DNA from: Burkholderiales bacterium
Lineage (GTDB): Bacteria > Pseudomonadota > Gammaproteobacteria > Burkholderiales > Burkholderiaceae_D
DNA length: 14,746 nt
Assembly (NCBI GenBank): GCA_016197345.1
Contig: JACPVY010000091.1
Span: 1-14,746, forward strand
Direction: 5' to 3'
Made by a program: the position numbers and the translations under genes. Below, one piece after another: positions 14,391 to 14,746 of the stretch. How positions within the stretch are numbered: the first letter of the stretch is position 1; each line of letters begins with the position of its first letter. The notes below the pieces were generated by a model. It saw only the letters and a list, made by a program, of their open reading frames with translations, had not been told where the DNA came from and ran no database searches.

Positions 14391-14746
14391 TTAGCCATTG
14401 CTGACGTGGCGTGCCTGCTGGACGGCGGCGATGTGGCGCAAGGTGCTATTGCCTTTTTGTTGGAAGCTATTTTTCGCCTGCAACAACTGGCTCGACAACT
14501 GCGGTGCGCTGTCGGCGGGTTGCGCCTCTATCCGCTCCGCGCTAGACAGGCTGATGACATTAGCGCGTTCAGCATCTGGCAATTGTTCGATTGCCTCCTC
14601 GCTATCGGCATCTGGTAATAAGCCAAATGGCGCCCGTTTTGCCGCCAGTAATTTCAGCAAATCTTTACTGATCAACGACGACGTTGGTTTGCCATCGCTT
14701 CCGGCTTTGCTATTTTTGATGGTGAATGTCGAACTCGCTTCATTGC
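14391..14746 (-). CDS. C-terminal part of an unidentified protein (partial, 5' end outside window)
   Basis: 117 codons, open to the right edge, TAA at 14391-14393. The frame has no stop in the window, so a start at an internal TTG (14675) is not needed. I do not recognise the family. Visible: a Ser/Thr/Lys/Gly-rich start (ASSTFTIKNSKAGSDGKPTS), a short amphipathic stretch (SLISKDLLKLLAAKRAPFGL), then an acidic, Ala/Gln/Ser-rich tail with no cysteine and no membrane segment. It is the last part of a longer gene placed 131 bp upstream of the TolC-family gene on the same strand. By genomic analogy it could be a secreted substrate or another component of the exporter, but the sequence does not decide this. 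Confidence 0.6.
   Translation of the reverse strand, partial: NEASSTFTIKNSKAGSDGKPTSSLISKDLLKLLAAKRAPFGLLPDADSEEAIEQLPDAERANVISLSSAERIEAQPADSAPQLSSQLLQAKNSFQQKGNSTLRHIAAVQQARHVSNG

Noticed and set aside
14391..14675. 94-aa protein starting at TTG 14675
   Set aside because: The same frame stays open to the window edge, so it is better read as the end of a larger gene.

Overview
The window looks like chromosomal DNA of a Gram-negative betaproteobacterium. Evidence: type II secretion pseudopilins in the order gspG-gspH-gspI, a full-length RdgC (a beta/gammaproteobacterial protein), a TolC-family outer-membrane lipoprotein with a periplasmic adaptor, and GTAG-headed REP-like palindromes. A Burkholderiales genome of the Oxalobacteraceae type is my best guess, from protein flavour only.

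Layout. 1-1250 (minus): start of a type II secretion operon, gspG, gspH, gspI (gspI runs off the left edge). 1251-2206: long non-coding stretch with a ~277-bp element bounded by inverted repeats and holding two REP-like palindromes. 2207-3483 (plus): a small membrane protein, a DUF1294 membrane protein, and a GNAT acetyltransferase broken by an internal deletion. 3516-9793 (minus): three paralogous secreted subtilisin-like (S8) proteases with a PA-domain insert. The most downstream copy (A, 3630-5046) is a pseudogene that lost about 63 codons and its frame; copies B (5750-7342) and C (8216-9793) are intact with complete catalytic triads. 10135-11031 (minus): rdgC. 11156-14746 (minus): the end of an unidentified ORF, a TolC-family lipoprotein with an unusual ~130-residue C-terminal extension, a REP cluster, and a periplasmic adaptor of the HlyD/RND type.

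How it may fit together. The proteases have Sec signal peptides and I9-type propeptides, so they are exported to the periplasm and could leave by the type II system whose pseudopilins lie at the left edge; that link is inference. A and B share a near-identical promoter design (-35 TGGACA, 17-bp spacer, -10 TAAGAT). All three copies have a related 14-bp dyad in the leader; in A and B it sits at about +13 to +30 of the predicted transcript, so common regulation or mRNA stabilisation is plausible. The TolC/adaptor pair lacks an inner-membrane pump within the window and may serve whatever the truncated upstream gene encodes.

The strongest leads are the shared protease leader element, the TolC C-terminal extension with its unidentified upstream partner, and the IR/REP composite element. 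I see no CRISPR array, tRNA, rRNA or transposase gene.
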